A stretch of DNA of 64,000 nucleotides. Source: UBA11606 sp964504305 (GTDB taxonomy: Bacteria > Actinomycetota > Acidimicrobiia > Acidimicrobiales > Aldehydirespiratoraceae). The position numbers and the translations under genes were made by a program. Positions 16,205-25,190 of this stretch are shown here, in pieces. Position 1 is the first letter of the stretch; every line of letters starts with the position of its first letter. The stretch covers positions 217,973-281,972 of the forward strand of contig CAZDEB010000003.1 in assembly GCA_964504305.1 (NCBI GenBank), written 5' to 3'. The notes beneath the pieces are model-generated. The model had not been told where the DNA came from, made no database searches, and worked only from the letters and a program-made list of their open reading frames with translations.

Positions 16205-17066
16205 AACAGAGCGGCGACAGCACCGTCTCGCCGAACTCGGCCAAGTTGTCGGGATCGGCGAAGTCGGTAAACCAGGCGTAAACCCGCTCGACGCCACGGT
16301 GGCCCAGGGCTTCGAAGTGCTCGACTAGTTGCTCGGCGGTTCCGGTTACGTGGCCGTTGGTGCCAAAACGGTGGGCGGCCCGGTTCCGGATTGCATCGTG
16401 ATCGGCGGCGGCGGGCAAGAACGTAACCCGCTGCTGGATCGAGATGCGAGCCGGGCCGATTTGATCGCGGGCGGTGTCGAGACGGTCGAGGCGGTGAATC
16501 GGGCAGTTCCACCATGATGCAAAACGTCTGACCAATGTGAGTGTGCGCGGTCCAGCTCCGCCAATGACGATCGGAATCGACGCCAGCGGTGTCGGTTGTT
16601 GTTGAGCTGCTCGAAGGGTGAAGTATTGGCCGTCGTAGTCGACGACATCACCCGACCAGAGGGCGTGCATGACTTCGAGCGTCTCGGCCATGCGTTCGAC
16701 TCGTTGGCGAGGGCTGTAGTCGGGTAGTCCGAAAGTGTCGAATTCGGTGGGGACCGACCCCCATCCCAATCCGAGTTCGAACCGTCCCTCCGTTGCGTGA
16801 TCGAGGCTGACCGCTTGGCGGGCAAGAACCGACGGGTGCCGAAACGCATCGCACAGCACCAGGTGGCCAACTTGTGCGGTTGTGTGGGCGCCGAGCCACG
16901 CCGCGGTGACCATCGCGTCGAACATGGGTTTTGATTCCGCCAGGGGCGGGGCCAAGTGATCCATTAGCGAGGTCCCGCTGAAACCGGCGTGTTCGGCGGC
17001 TCGGGCTCGCTGGACGATCGTCTCGATGCCCATGCGCATCTGGGGCAAGAAGAGCTGGAACTCCAC
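16203..17066 (-). CDS. LLM-class (F420-dependent type) oxidoreductase
   Basis: 287 residues of the luciferase-like monooxygenase superfamily. Visible parts: ARAAEHAGFSGTSLMDHLAP, the central SLDHATEGRFELGLGWGSVP and RQRVERMAETLEVMHALWSG, and PIVIGGAGPRTLTLVRRFA. Members use F420 or FMN; no substrate can be named. GTG 17066 is 4 bases after the aroC stop, indicating an operon; starts further upstream would lie inside aroC. Confidence 0.87.
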   Translation of the reverse strand: MEFQLFLPQMRMGIETIVQRARAAEHAGFSGTSLMDHLAPPLAESKPMFDAMVTAAWLGAHTTAQVGHLVLCDAFRHPSVLARQAVSLDHATEGRFELGLGWGSVPTEFDTFGLPDYSPRQRVERMAETLEVMHALWSGDVVDYDGQYFTLRAAQQQPTPLASIPIVIGGAGPRTLTLVRRFASWWNCPIHRLDRLDTARDQIGPARISIQQRVTFLPAAADHDAIRNRAAHRFGTNGHVTGTAEQLVEHFEALGHRGVERVYAWFTDFADPDNLAEFGETVLSPLC

Positions 17067-17070
17067 GGAG

Positions 17071-18177
17071 TCAGGGACGTTCGGGCAGCGGCGGGAGTAC
17101 GTCCATGGCCTGCTGACGCAGCCAGTGGTCGGCAAGGACGAGTAATACCATTGCCTCTACCATTGGGACCGCCCGTGGCAGCACACAGGGGTCGTGGCGG
17201 CCTTTGGCGGCGAGAGTTGTGGGTTGGCCGTCGCGAGTGACGGTGTCTTGTTGGCTGGCGATTGTTCCGGTTGGTTTGAACGCCACCGACATCAAAAGGT
17301 CTTCGCCGTTGGAAATGCCGCCTTGGATTCCGCCGCTGTGATTGGTCGCAGTGCGGATCTGGCCGTCGGGAGCAGCCACGAACGGATCGTTGTGGACGAG
17401 TCCGGTCATCTTGGTGCCGGCGTAACCACTGCCTATTTCGATGCCTTTGGCGGCCGGCAACGACATCAGCGCTCCTGCGAGGTCGGCATCGAGTTTGTCG
17501 AAGACCGGTTCGCCGAGGCCGGCGGGAACCCGCCGAGCGACGGCGCGCACCACCCCACCAAGCGAGTCGCCATCTCGACGAGCTTGCTCGATGGCCTGGC
17601 TCATGGCCGCCGCGGCTGTGGGGTCGGGGCAGCGAGTCGGGTCGGCCTCAACCGATTCGAGGCTCACCTCGTGGGGGTCGACCTCGGCTCTGATGTCGTG
17701 AACTTCGTCGACCCACGCCAGGACTTCGATCCCTGCGACGGCGTGCAGCAGGCGGCGGGCCACCGCTCCTGCGGCTACCCGCCCGATTGTTTCGCGCGCC
17801 GAGGAGCGTCCGCCGCCCGCCCAGTTACGAAAGCCGTACTTGGCGTCGTAGGTGAAGTCGGCGTGTGACGGCCGGTACACATCGCGTAGATGATCGTAGG
17901 CGCCGCTGTTGTGGTCCTTGTTGCGAACAAGCACGGCGATTGGTGTGCCGGTGGTGTAGCCGGCAAAAACTCCCGAGAGGATCTCGGCCTGGTCGGCTTC
18001 GTCGCGTTGAGTTACCAGGCGTGATTGTCCCGGACGGCGACGATCGAGGTCGTCTTGGATCTGGGCGACGTCGAGCGCCAATCGAGGTGGGCACCCGTCG
18101 ACGGTGACGCCGACGCCACCGCCATGGGATTCGCCGAAGGTGCTAACACGAAAGACGGTGCCGAAGCTGCTGGCCAT
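17071..18177 (-). CDS. aroC: Chorismate synthase
   Basis: Last step of the shikimate pathway: EPSP to chorismate, needing reduced FMN. 368 residues. Signatures: FGESHGGGVGVTVDGCPPRL, RPSHADFTYDAKYGFRNWAG, GGRSSARETIGRVAAGAVA and SGGIQGGISNGEDLLMSVAF. Leaderless ATG at 18177 behind TACACT. The LLM gene follows in the same operon; no other aro gene is in the window. Confidence 0.97.
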   Translation of the reverse strand: MASSFGTVFRVSTFGESHGGGVGVTVDGCPPRLALDVAQIQDDLDRRRPGQSRLVTQRDEADQAEILSGVFAGYTTGTPIAVLVRNKDHNSGAYDHLRDVYRPSHADFTYDAKYGFRNWAGGGRSSARETIGRVAAGAVARRLLHAVAGIEVLAWVDEVHDIRAEVDPHEVSLESVEADPTRCPDPTAAAAMSQAIEQARRDGDSLGGVVRAVARRVPAGLGEPVFDKLDADLAGALMSLPAAKGIEIGSGYAGTKMTGLVHNDPFVAAPDGQIRTATNHSGGIQGGISNGEDLLMSVAFKPTGTIASQQDTVTRDGQPTTLAAKGRHDPCVLPRAVPMVEAMVLLVLADHWLRQQAMDVLPPLPERP

Positions 18178-18183
18178 GGCGAG

Positions 18184-18189
18184 AGTGTA
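18184..18189 (-). promoter_or_regulatory. -10 element, leaderless start of aroC
   Basis: Minus-strand TACACT followed by 6 bases and ATG 18177. Confidence 0.6.
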
Positions 18190-18217
18190 CGGCCGACGCG
18201 CCGTCTGGGCTGACGTT

Positions 18218-19930
18218 TCAGGCGTCGATCAGCCCGCGACCATCAACCGCCTCGCGGCGGGCGATGTCGGCGGTTCGGTCGTCGGCCGCGTCGTTGGCCG
18301 CTTCTTCGGCCTCGACTCGGTCGGCCCACGCTTGAATCTCTGCGACCTTTTTGGCGGAGTCCCAGCCGAGGGCGGAGGCAACTATTTCGGCTACCCGGGC
18401 CGAGACGGCGATGCCGCGGTCGACCGTCTCGACCGAAATACGCATTCGGCGAGCCAAAATGTCTTCGAGATGGATTGCGCCCTCGACTTCGACGGCATAG
18501 AGCGCTTCGGCGGCGAGATAGCCCCCACCGGGCAGCACTTCGGCGAGATCGGGTTGGGCTTCTACCAGGGCGAGCACCGCGGCGACCTCCGAACCATGTC
18601 GCCAAAGCATCCGGTCGACGAGGTCGGCGTCGACCCCGTACTGGGCCCCAAGACGGGCGGCGGCATGCTGCCACGTGTCCCAGTCGTTGCTGCCGAGGAG
18701 TTGGATGTGTTCGGTGACTGACGGGCCTATGGGCCGATCGATGCTCTCGGTTGCCATGTCGACCGCATCGGCGGCCATGACCCGATAGGTGGTGTACTTT
18801 CCGCCAGCGATCGAGATGAGTCCCGGCACCGGCTGAGCCACTGCGTGTTCGCGACTCAGGCGTGCTGTTTCGTCGGCCTCGCCGGCGATCAAGGGACGGA
18901 GACCGGCGTAGACGCCGACCACGTCGTCCCTGGTGAGCGGCCGCGATAAGGCTTCGTTGGCTTGTTCGATCAGGTAGTCGATGTCGGTCGACGACGCTGC
19001 CGGGTGGGCTCGATCTAGCTCCCATGCCGTATCGGTCGTACCCAGTAGCCAGAACTTGCCCCACGGAATGATGAACAGGACGCTCGATGGCGTGCGTAGT
19101 ACGAGGCCGCTGTCGCTGTCGATGGCCTTGCGGGGCACGACGATGTGGACTCCCTTGGCGGCCTGCACCCGCAGTCCTGAGGGACCAGCCATGTCTTGGA
19201 TGTCGTCGATCCAGACGCCCGTGGCGTTGATAACCCGACGGGCCCGGATTTCGAGACGTCGACCGGTCTCTATGTCGACCACCGTGGCTCCGACAACAAC
19301 CCCGTCTTCGATGATCAGGTCGTTGACTCGCGTTGACGTGGCTATCGCCGCACCGTGGCGCTTTGCGGTGCGAGCAACGCCAAGAGTGTGACGGGCATCG
19401 TCGATTTGGGCGTCGTGGTACACAATCGCACCGATCAGCGATGACCGCTTCAATCCAGGGCTCAGCTTGAGCGCGGCCCTTCGACTCAGGTGGCGATGGT
19501 GCGGCAAAGTGTTGCCGCCGAGCTTGGCCAGGAGGTCGTAGATCATCACGCCGGCGCCGTAGTACGCCCGCTGCCAAACACGGTTGGTCAACGGGATCAA
19601 GAACGACACAGTGCGAACGAGATGCGGGGCCACCACCGCGGCGTGCAGGCCGCGTTCCTTCAGGGCCTCACGCACCAACCCGAAGTCGCGCTGTTCGAGA
19701 TAGCGCAACCCGCCGTGCAGCAGTTTCGATGACCGGCTAGAGGTTCCCGACGCGATATCTCGTTGCTCCACCAGTCCCACGCTGAGACCACGTGTCGCGG
19801 CGTCCAATGCGCAACCGACTCCGGTGATTCCGCCGCCGATCACAAGAACGTCCAGTTCGTCGGCGGCCATCGACTCGAGATCGGCGAGTCGTTGTGTCGG
19901 ATTGAGAGATCCGGGTGCGGGGGAGTTCAT
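18218..19930 (-). CDS. glpD: Aerobic glycerol-3-phosphate dehydrogenase
   Basis: FAD enzyme oxidising glycerol-3-phosphate to DHAP at the membrane and passing electrons to quinone. 570 residues. FAD fingerprint DVLVIGGGITGVGCALDAAT, then GTSSRSSKLLHGGLRYLEQ, the substrate-site HTLGVARTAKRHGA, and SIAGGKYTTYR near the C-terminal cap. Start ATG 19930 is 6 bases from TAGGCT, part of a bidirectional promoter shared with the acyl-CoA ligase. No glpK or glpF is present nearby. Confidence 0.95.
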   Translation of the reverse strand: MNSPAPGSLNPTQRLADLESMAADELDVLVIGGGITGVGCALDAATRGLSVGLVEQRDIASGTSSRSSKLLHGGLRYLEQRDFGLVREALKERGLHAAVVAPHLVRTVSFLIPLTNRVWQRAYYGAGVMIYDLLAKLGGNTLPHHRHLSRRAALKLSPGLKRSSLIGAIVYHDAQIDDARHTLGVARTAKRHGAAIATSTRVNDLIIEDGVVVGATVVDIETGRRLEIRARRVINATGVWIDDIQDMAGPSGLRVQAAKGVHIVVPRKAIDSDSGLVLRTPSSVLFIIPWGKFWLLGTTDTAWELDRAHPAASSTDIDYLIEQANEALSRPLTRDDVVGVYAGLRPLIAGEADETARLSREHAVAQPVPGLISIAGGKYTTYRVMAADAVDMATESIDRPIGPSVTEHIQLLGSNDWDTWQHAAARLGAQYGVDADLVDRMLWRHGSEVAAVLALVEAQPDLAEVLPGGGYLAAEALYAVEVEGAIHLEDILARRMRISVETVDRGIAVSARVAEIVASALGWDSAKKVAEIQAWADRVEAEEAANDAADDRTADIARREAVDGRGLIDA

Positions 19931-19936
19931 GGCCCC

Positions 19937-19946
19937 AGCCTATGCT
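19937..19946. promoter_or_regulatory. Overlapping divergent -10 elements (glpD / acyl-CoA ligase)
   Basis: AGCCTATGCT contains minus-strand TAGGCT (19942-19937, 6 bases before the glpD ATG) and plus-strand TATGCT (19941-19946). They share the central TA, the same architecture as at 8167-8176. On the plus side the start codon is ~38 bases away, so the ligase has a short leader with a Shine-Dalgarno. Confidence 0.5.
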
Positions 19947-19983
19947 CCGTCACGAATCTGTCTTCACTATTGCGAGGAACGCC

Positions 19984-21609
19984 GTGCCTAGCTACGCCAG
20001 TATTTGGGAGGGAATAGCTGACGCGGTGCCGGATGCTGTTGCCGCGTGTCATGGTCGAGAGTCCCACTCTTGGGCCGTTTTCGAAGACCGCTCCGCCCGC
20101 ATCGCCTCGGCCTTGGCCCAGGCCGATATCGGCCACAACGACAAGATCGGGCTCTATCTCTACAACGGTTTTGAGTATCAGGAGGCGCAGTTCGCTGCGT
20201 TCAAGCAGCGGGCGGTGCCCTGCAACGTGAACTACCGCTACCTTGCTGACGAGCTCGCCTATCTCCTCGACAACGCCGATGCCAGGGCGGTGTTTTTTGA
20301 CGCGTCGCTGGCTGATCGGATTGTCGAGGTCCGAGCCCGATGCCCACAACTTCGACTGTTGGTCCAGGTCGGTGGTGGCGAATTGGTTGACGGCGCGGTG
20401 GCCTACGACGACCTGATTGCGCACCACGAGCCTGCGGCGCGTATCGAACGCTCCGGAGCCGATCTGTGGTTCTTGTACACCGGAGGCACCACCGGCAACC
20501 CCAAGGCCGTCATGTGGCCTCACGACGAGCTGCAACGCAGCTCAGCGGCGTTCTACGCGCCGCTGGGTCGTGAGGTGCCCACCACGGTCGAAGAGGCGGT
20601 GGCGGCGTCGTTGGAGCTGCACGACCGTCGTCGCACAACACGGGTTTTGGCGGCCGCGCCGTTGATGCACGGCACGTCGGGGATTGTGTCCTTGCAAGTT
20701 CTCACCACTGGCGGCGCCGTGGCGACGTTGGCCGAACGGTCCTTTGACGCCGCGGAGTTGTGGTCGATAGTGGGTCAGCACCGACTCACAATGCTCACGA
20801 TCGTGGGCGAAGCATTTGCTCGCCCCATGCTGGCCGAACTCGAACGGGTCGCGGCCACAAGCGAGGCCTACGATCTGACGAGTCTGTTTCAGATCATGTC
20901 GTCGGGGGTCATGTGGTCGACCGAGTCCAAACAGGCGTTCCTCAAGTACCGCAAGATGACGCTGCTCGACAGCCTGGGGTCGAGCGAAAGTCCTGGCCAG
21001 GGAACCCAGCTCACCCGCAAAGGCGAAGCGGTGGCCGCGACCGGACGGTTCACCCTCGGCGAAACCACCACCGTGTTGACCGATGATGGTGAGCAAGTCG
21101 AGCCGGGGTCCGGCGTCATCGGGCGTCTGGCCAACCGCGGGGTCGTCCCGCTCGGGTACTACAAGGACGAGGCCAAGACCGCCGAAACGTTCCCGGTGAT
21201 CAATGGCGTGCGCTATTCGATTCCTGGCGATTACGCAACGATCGAGGCCGATGGCACGATCACGCTGCTTGGTCGCGGATCGGTGTGCATCAACTCGGGT
21301 GGCGAGAAGATCTATCCCGAAGAAGTCGAGGAGGCGCTCAAGTCCCATCCCGATGTCGTGGACTGCAACGTGGTCGGGTTGCCCGACGAACGGTGGGGCC
21401 AGTCCGTCACTGCTGTTTTGAGTGTGGCGGGTGGCGTCGAGGTCGACGACCAGACGCTGATCGAACATGCCCGTTCCAAGATCGCCGCCTACAAGGCCCC
21501 CAAGGGAATCTTTAGGGTCGACGAGGTGAGGCGCGGTCCCAACGGAAAACCCGACTACGCGTGGGCTCGCGAGACCGCTGAGGCGTTGGCCGCCGGCCAG
21601 ACAACTTAG
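19984..21609 (+). CDS. Acyl-CoA synthetase (AMP-forming, FadD-like)
   Basis: 541 residues. P-loop-like motif LYTGGTTGNPKAVMWPHDEL, gate motif region DSLGSSESPGQGTQLT, the adenine-contact GDYATIEADGTITLLGRGSV and the C-terminal hinge INSGGEKIYPEEVEEALKSH are in order. The ANL fold activates a carboxylic acid via acyl-AMP to acyl-CoA. The MWPHD form is common in actinobacterial FadD proteins of unknown substrate. GTG 19984 is preferred (GAGGAA at 19974-19979); TTG/ATG starts further upstream run into the divergent promoter. The stop overlaps the mtr stop by 3-4 bases, tail to tail. Confidence 0.9.
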   Translation: MPSYASIWEGIADAVPDAVAACHGRESHSWAVFEDRSARIASALAQADIGHNDKIGLYLYNGFEYQEAQFAAFKQRAVPCNVNYRYLADELAYLLDNADARAVFFDASLADRIVEVRARCPQLRLLVQVGGGELVDGAVAYDDLIAHHEPAARIERSGADLWFLYTGGTTGNPKAVMWPHDELQRSSAAFYAPLGREVPTTVEEAVAASLELHDRRRTTRVLAAAPLMHGTSGIVSLQVLTTGGAVATLAERSFDAAELWSIVGQHRLTMLTIVGEAFARPMLAELERVAATSEAYDLTSLFQIMSSGVMWSTESKQAFLKYRKMTLLDSLGSSESPGQGTQLTRKGEAVAATGRFTLGETTTVLTDDGEQVEPGSGVIGRLANRGVVPLGYYKDEAKTAETFPVINGVRYSIPGDYATIEADGTITLLGRGSVCINSGGEKIYPEEVEEALKSHPDVVDCNVVGLPDERWGQSVTAVLSVAGGVEVDDQTLIEHARSKIAAYKAPKGIFRVDEVRRGPNGKPDYAWARETAEALAAGQTT

Positions 21610-22967
21610 AGTTCGAGAAGCGCCTGCTCGATTACTTCGGGCAGCGCCGGATGGATGTAGTACTGGCCGCGCGCTAGTTCGTCGACGGTCTGGCCAAACG
21701 ACATACCCTGAATCAGTTGTTGGATGAGGGTCGAGGCTTGGGGGCCGATTATGTGTGCCCCGAGCAACAACCGGGTAGCCGGGTCGATGATGACTTTGAC
21801 AAAGCTGGTCTCGTCTTCCATTGCCCAGCCGTAGGCGGCGCCACCGTAGGCCTGCGTGTGGGCTTTGTAGTCGACTGCTTGGTCGAGGCACTGGCGTTCG
21901 GTCAGCCCAACGCTCGCAACTTGGGGATGGCCGAAAACCGCGTGAGGGATAAAGCGATGGTCGACCTTGTGAGGGTCGTCGGGGTGCGAGATGTTGTGGG
22001 CCACGACCCGGGCCTCGTGGTTGGCAACGTGTTTGAGTTGCACCGGGTTGGTGATGTCACCGAGGGCCCAAACTCCTTCGACCGAGGTCCGTAGTTGCTC
22101 GTCGGTTACTAGGTAACCGGATTGGTCGACTTCGTAGCCGTGGGCGGCCAGCCCGAGTTCGTCGGCGTTGGGGACGCGGCCGGTGGCGACCAGAACGGCA
22201 TCGACTCGCAGCTCTGAGGAACCCTCCGGGCCGTCGAGTTGAAGAACGATGTCGTCGCGGTCACGGGTTGCTTCCACCACGTGGGTTTTGGTGAGAGTCG
22301 CAAACTTCCGCGAGTAGATCTCGCTGAAACGGTCGCTTACTTCGTGGTCTTCGTTACGCAAGAACCGGTCGCTGCGAAGGATGAAGGTCACATCCGATCC
22401 AAACGCGCCGAAGACGTTGCCGAGTTCGGCGGCGATGTACCCCCCACCGAGGACCGCGAGCCGGGGCGGGACGTCGTCGACCCTCATCACGGTATCGGAA
22501 GTGTGATAGCCGACTTGGGCCAGCCCAGCTATGGGAGGCACCGTTGCCCGCGCCCCCGCGGCGATCACGATCTTGGTGCCGGTGATGACCTGCTCGCCCA
22601 CTTGGATTTGTTTGGGACCAACAAACCGGGCGTCGTCCTGAAAGACCGTGACATTGGGGAGGTTCTTGCGGTACTGCTCGCCGCCGGCCGCTATCGGGTC
22701 GATGCGCCCGAACACTCGATCGCGAATCCCCGGCCAGTCGACGCCATCGAAACTTGTGTCAACGCCGAGGCGCGCTCCGGCATTGGCGGCGAGTTCGGCG
22801 AGTTCGGCAGCGTGCACGAACATCTTTGAAGGGATGCATCCGACGTTGAGGCAGGTCCCTCCGAACGCACCCCGTTCGATCATGGCGATGGCGAGATCGT
22901 CGTGCTCGGGACCAATGATCATGTTCCCGGATCCGGAACCGAGAATTATCAGATCAAAGTGTTGCAT
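21606..22967 (-). CDS. mtr: Mycothione reductase
   Basis: FAD/NADPH pyridine-nucleotide-disulfide oxidoreductase reducing mycothiol disulfide. 453 residues. FAD motif DLIILGSGSGNMIIG (the SGN form is typical of mycothione reductases), redox cysteines GGTCLNVGCIPSKMF, NADPH fold LAVLGGGYIAAELGNVFGAF, second FAD motif GVWALGDITNPVQLKHVANH, and the C-terminal His-Glu dyad YIHPALPEVIEQALL. It implies mycothiol as the cell's low-molecular-weight thiol, supporting an actinobacterial source. Leaderless start behind TATGGT. Confidence 0.9.
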   Translation of the reverse strand: MQHFDLIILGSGSGNMIIGPEHDDLAIAMIERGAFGGTCLNVGCIPSKMFVHAAELAELAANAGARLGVDTSFDGVDWPGIRDRVFGRIDPIAAGGEQYRKNLPNVTVFQDDARFVGPKQIQVGEQVITGTKIVIAAGARATVPPIAGLAQVGYHTSDTVMRVDDVPPRLAVLGGGYIAAELGNVFGAFGSDVTFILRSDRFLRNEDHEVSDRFSEIYSRKFATLTKTHVVEATRDRDDIVLQLDGPEGSSELRVDAVLVATGRVPNADELGLAAHGYEVDQSGYLVTDEQLRTSVEGVWALGDITNPVQLKHVANHEARVVAHNISHPDDPHKVDHRFIPHAVFGHPQVASVGLTERQCLDQAVDYKAHTQAYGGAAYGWAMEDETSFVKVIIDPATRLLLGAHIIGPQASTLIQQLIQGMSFGQTVDELARGQYYIHPALPEVIEQALLEL

Positions 22968-22973
22968 CGGCCG

Positions 22974-22979
22974 ACCATA
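22974..22979 (-). promoter_or_regulatory. -10 element, leaderless start of mtr
   Basis: Minus-strand TATGGT followed by 6 bases and ATG 22967. Confidence 0.55.
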
Positions 22980-23049
22980 GCGGCCTGTCGGGTGATACTG
23001 GTCGGTCGGGCTGTTACTGGTACCGCGACCGCTCGGGCGGGGAGTTGAC

Positions 23050-23055
23050 TAGCCT
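23050..23055 (+). promoter_or_regulatory. -10 element, leaderless start of the glycosidase-like lipoprotein
   Basis: TAGCCT followed by 6 bases and ATG 23062. This chooses the ATG over the GTG one codon upstream. Confidence 0.55.
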
Positions 23056-23061
23056 CTTGTG

Positions 23062-24693
23062 ATGCCCCCGCCGCGAAAGCCCCGATCTTTCGCCGCGCTG
23101 TCGTTGCCAGCGTTACTGTTGCTGGCGCTGTTCGCAGCCGGGTGTTCGTTCGAGACCAAGAACGCGGCCCGGGCTCGTCACCAACGCACAACGCTTCTCG
23201 ATGGGGGTCTCCCAGTCGAGGTTCAAGGTGATGTTGTCCTTGGTTCCGAGGCCGACGGCATCGCCTTGAACCCACTTTTGTTGGGCACAAATCTGCCGGC
23301 ATGGGTTAGCCCCGGCAAGCTGGACAAGCCGTTCTTTTTTGATTCGATCGAAAAGTCGGGAACCACGCTGCTCCGACTCCCCGGCGGGTCGTGGAGCAAC
23401 GCCTACAGCTGGGCTGGATGTCAGGCCAGCGACGATAGCGACTGCTACTGGACGTGGGCGTTGCGGCCCAGCGACTTCATGGAGGTCATGGTTCGAACCG
23501 GCCTTCCGGCCATGTGGACGGTGTCGTTCAATGGCACGCCAGAGGAGGCCGCGGCGTTGGTGGCGTTCTTCAACGGAGAGGTCGGCGACGAAACCACCAT
23601 CGGTGCAGACCAGCGAGGCACCGGCTGGAAGACGGTCGATCACTGGGCTCGATGGCGCGCCGAACTTGGCTACTCGGAGCCGGTCCCGATCGCCTACTGG
23701 GAGGTCGGCAACGAGATTTATGGTGCGGTCGAGTCGGCCGGTCCCCATTGTGCACCATGGGGTTGGGAAGAAGTCGCGACGTGTGACGGCGTCGAATACG
23801 TCGAGGGGGTTGATGACCAGCAGGGGTTCCTCGATTTCGCGGCGGCGATGAGGGCTGTTGACCCAACAATCGAGATCGGTGCCGTTGGCGTCGTGGGGCA
23901 AAGCGAGTGGGGAAACTGGGGCAAAGAGGTCCTGGCCGGGACCCGTGATCAAGCCGACTTCTACGTCATGCATCACTACGGGTTCGATGGCGACATGAAC
24001 GTCGAGGCCGCGCTGGCCATGCCGTACGAGACATGGTCGTGGGCGATGGACGACTTTGCCCAGGCTGCGACGGAAGCTTCGGTCGACCCCGCTCTTGCTG
24101 TTGCTGTGACGGAATACAACCTTGTCTCGTTTCTCGACGCCGACGTCGAGGCTCGCATGACACAGGCCATCAACATGTTCTACATGGCCGAAACAATCGG
24201 TGAAATGAGCGTCACCGGCGTCGACATCGCTACGCAATGGAACCTCATGAACGGGACCGCCTGGAACGGCACCGACTACGGCATTGTCGATGTCGATACC
24301 GGCGAGATAGCGCCGCAATTCTACGCACTACGACTTTGGTCGCTGATGGGCGCCACGTTGTTGCCGGTAACGGCCGGAGTCGACGAGGTTTCCGCCTACG
24401 CGACGATCGATGCTGCGAGACGTTACGCGGTGATGCTCATCAACCCGACCGACGGCGACATCGATCTCGATGTCGAATTGCCGGTCGAAGGCCAGGTCGA
24501 CGTCGTGGCCGATGTTGCCGTGGCCGACACGATGCAAGACCAACACATTGCCTACAACGGGGTAGAGGTCGGGTCCGTTGTCGATCTCGATCCCGAACCG
24601 CAGCAGCTCGGAAGTTTCGAGGGTGTGGTGCCGTTGTCGTTGCCGTCGTTGTCGGTGACAGTGATTAGGTTCGAGCCAGCGGCTCTTCGGTGA
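23062..24693 (+). CDS. Lipoprotein with clan GH-A glycosidase-like barrel (GH51/GH39-like)
   Basis: 543 residues. Lipoprotein signal LLALFAAGC with Cys ~30. The body resembles a retaining clan GH-A hydrolase: substrate-site LLRLPGGSWSNAYSW, the acid/base candidate in YWEVGNEIYG, a barrel His pair YVMHHYGFDG, and the nucleophile candidate in VAVTEYNL. A beta-sandwich C-terminal domain (from ~420) ends the protein, as in arabinofuranosidases. Family assignment is by motif only. It would act on glycans outside the membrane. It overlaps the next lipoprotein gene by 4 bases (GTGA). Confidence 0.75.
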   Translation: MPPPRKPRSFAALSLPALLLLALFAAGCSFETKNAARARHQRTTLLDGGLPVEVQGDVVLGSEADGIALNPLLLGTNLPAWVSPGKLDKPFFFDSIEKSGTTLLRLPGGSWSNAYSWAGCQASDDSDCYWTWALRPSDFMEVMVRTGLPAMWTVSFNGTPEEAAALVAFFNGEVGDETTIGADQRGTGWKTVDHWARWRAELGYSEPVPIAYWEVGNEIYGAVESAGPHCAPWGWEEVATCDGVEYVEGVDDQQGFLDFAAAMRAVDPTIEIGAVGVVGQSEWGNWGKEVLAGTRDQADFYVMHHYGFDGDMNVEAALAMPYETWSWAMDDFAQAATEASVDPALAVAVTEYNLVSFLDADVEARMTQAINMFYMAETIGEMSVTGVDIATQWNLMNGTAWNGTDYGIVDVDTGEIAPQFYALRLWSLMGATLLPVTAGVDEVSAYATIDAARRYAVMLINPTDGDIDLDVELPVEGQVDVVADVAVADTMQDQHIAYNGVEVGSVVDLDPEPQQLGSFEGVVPLSLPSLSVTVIRFEPAALR

Positions 24694-25172
24694 CTTGGAG
24701 GCTGGTGGTCGTAGCGCTTCTGGCGGCGGCGGGCTGTTCGAACAACGCGTTGGCCGATTCGACGACACGAGATTCCAACGGAGCAATCGTTGCTTCCGGA
24801 ACGGTCGGGACGTCTCGCTTGAGGGTGGGGGACTGCTACTCGGGGGCGGACTCGGAATCTTTGCGTACGGTCAACGGTCGTCCGTGCGGGTCGCCCCACG
24901 ATGGCCAAATGTTCGCTCGGATCGATTCGGTCAGATCGGGTGAGTGGCCGGGCCGAGAGTCACTCACCGCCGAAGCGTTCGACCAATGTCTGGTGTTTGC
25001 CAAGCGAGAGCTGGCCGCGGTGACCATGCGGGCCGATGCTGACGAGCTTCGCCTCTCGGCTTTCGTTCCCGACGAGTCGGCTTGGGATGATGGCGACCGG
25101 TCGATTGTTTGTCTGATCGAAACCAACGGAGCGCCTCTCACCGAGAGCCTGATCCTCGGTGTCACGAGCTGA
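24690..25172 (+). CDS. Small lipoprotein with septum-formation-like domain
   Basis: 160 residues. Signal peptide VVVALLAAAGC with lipobox Cys ~16. The exported part has LRVGDCYSGADSESLRTVNG, then GRPCGSPHDGQMFARID, and later cysteines in FDQCLVF and SIVCLIE. This C...PC..PH pattern is that of the actinobacterial Septum_form domain. Function unknown. Translationally coupled to the glycosidase-like lipoprotein by a GTGA overlap. Confidence 0.75.
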   Translation: MTWRLVVVALLAAAGCSNNALADSTTRDSNGAIVASGTVGTSRLRVGDCYSGADSESLRTVNGRPCGSPHDGQMFARIDSVRSGEWPGRESLTAEAFDQCLVFAKRELAAVTMRADADELRLSAFVPDESAWDDGDRSIVCLIETNGAPLTESLILGVTS

Positions 25173-25178
25173 AGCTGG

Positions 25179-25184
25179 CAGACT
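25179..25184 (+). promoter_or_regulatory. -10-like element before the MaoC gene
   Basis: CAGACT followed by 6 bases and ATG 25191; first base C instead of T, as at 5785-5790. Confidence 0.35.
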
Positions 25185-25190
25185 CAGCTC

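Noticed and set aside
20542..21891. 449-codon frame antisense to the acyl-CoA ligase
   Set aside because: Shadow frame; the ligase is unambiguous.
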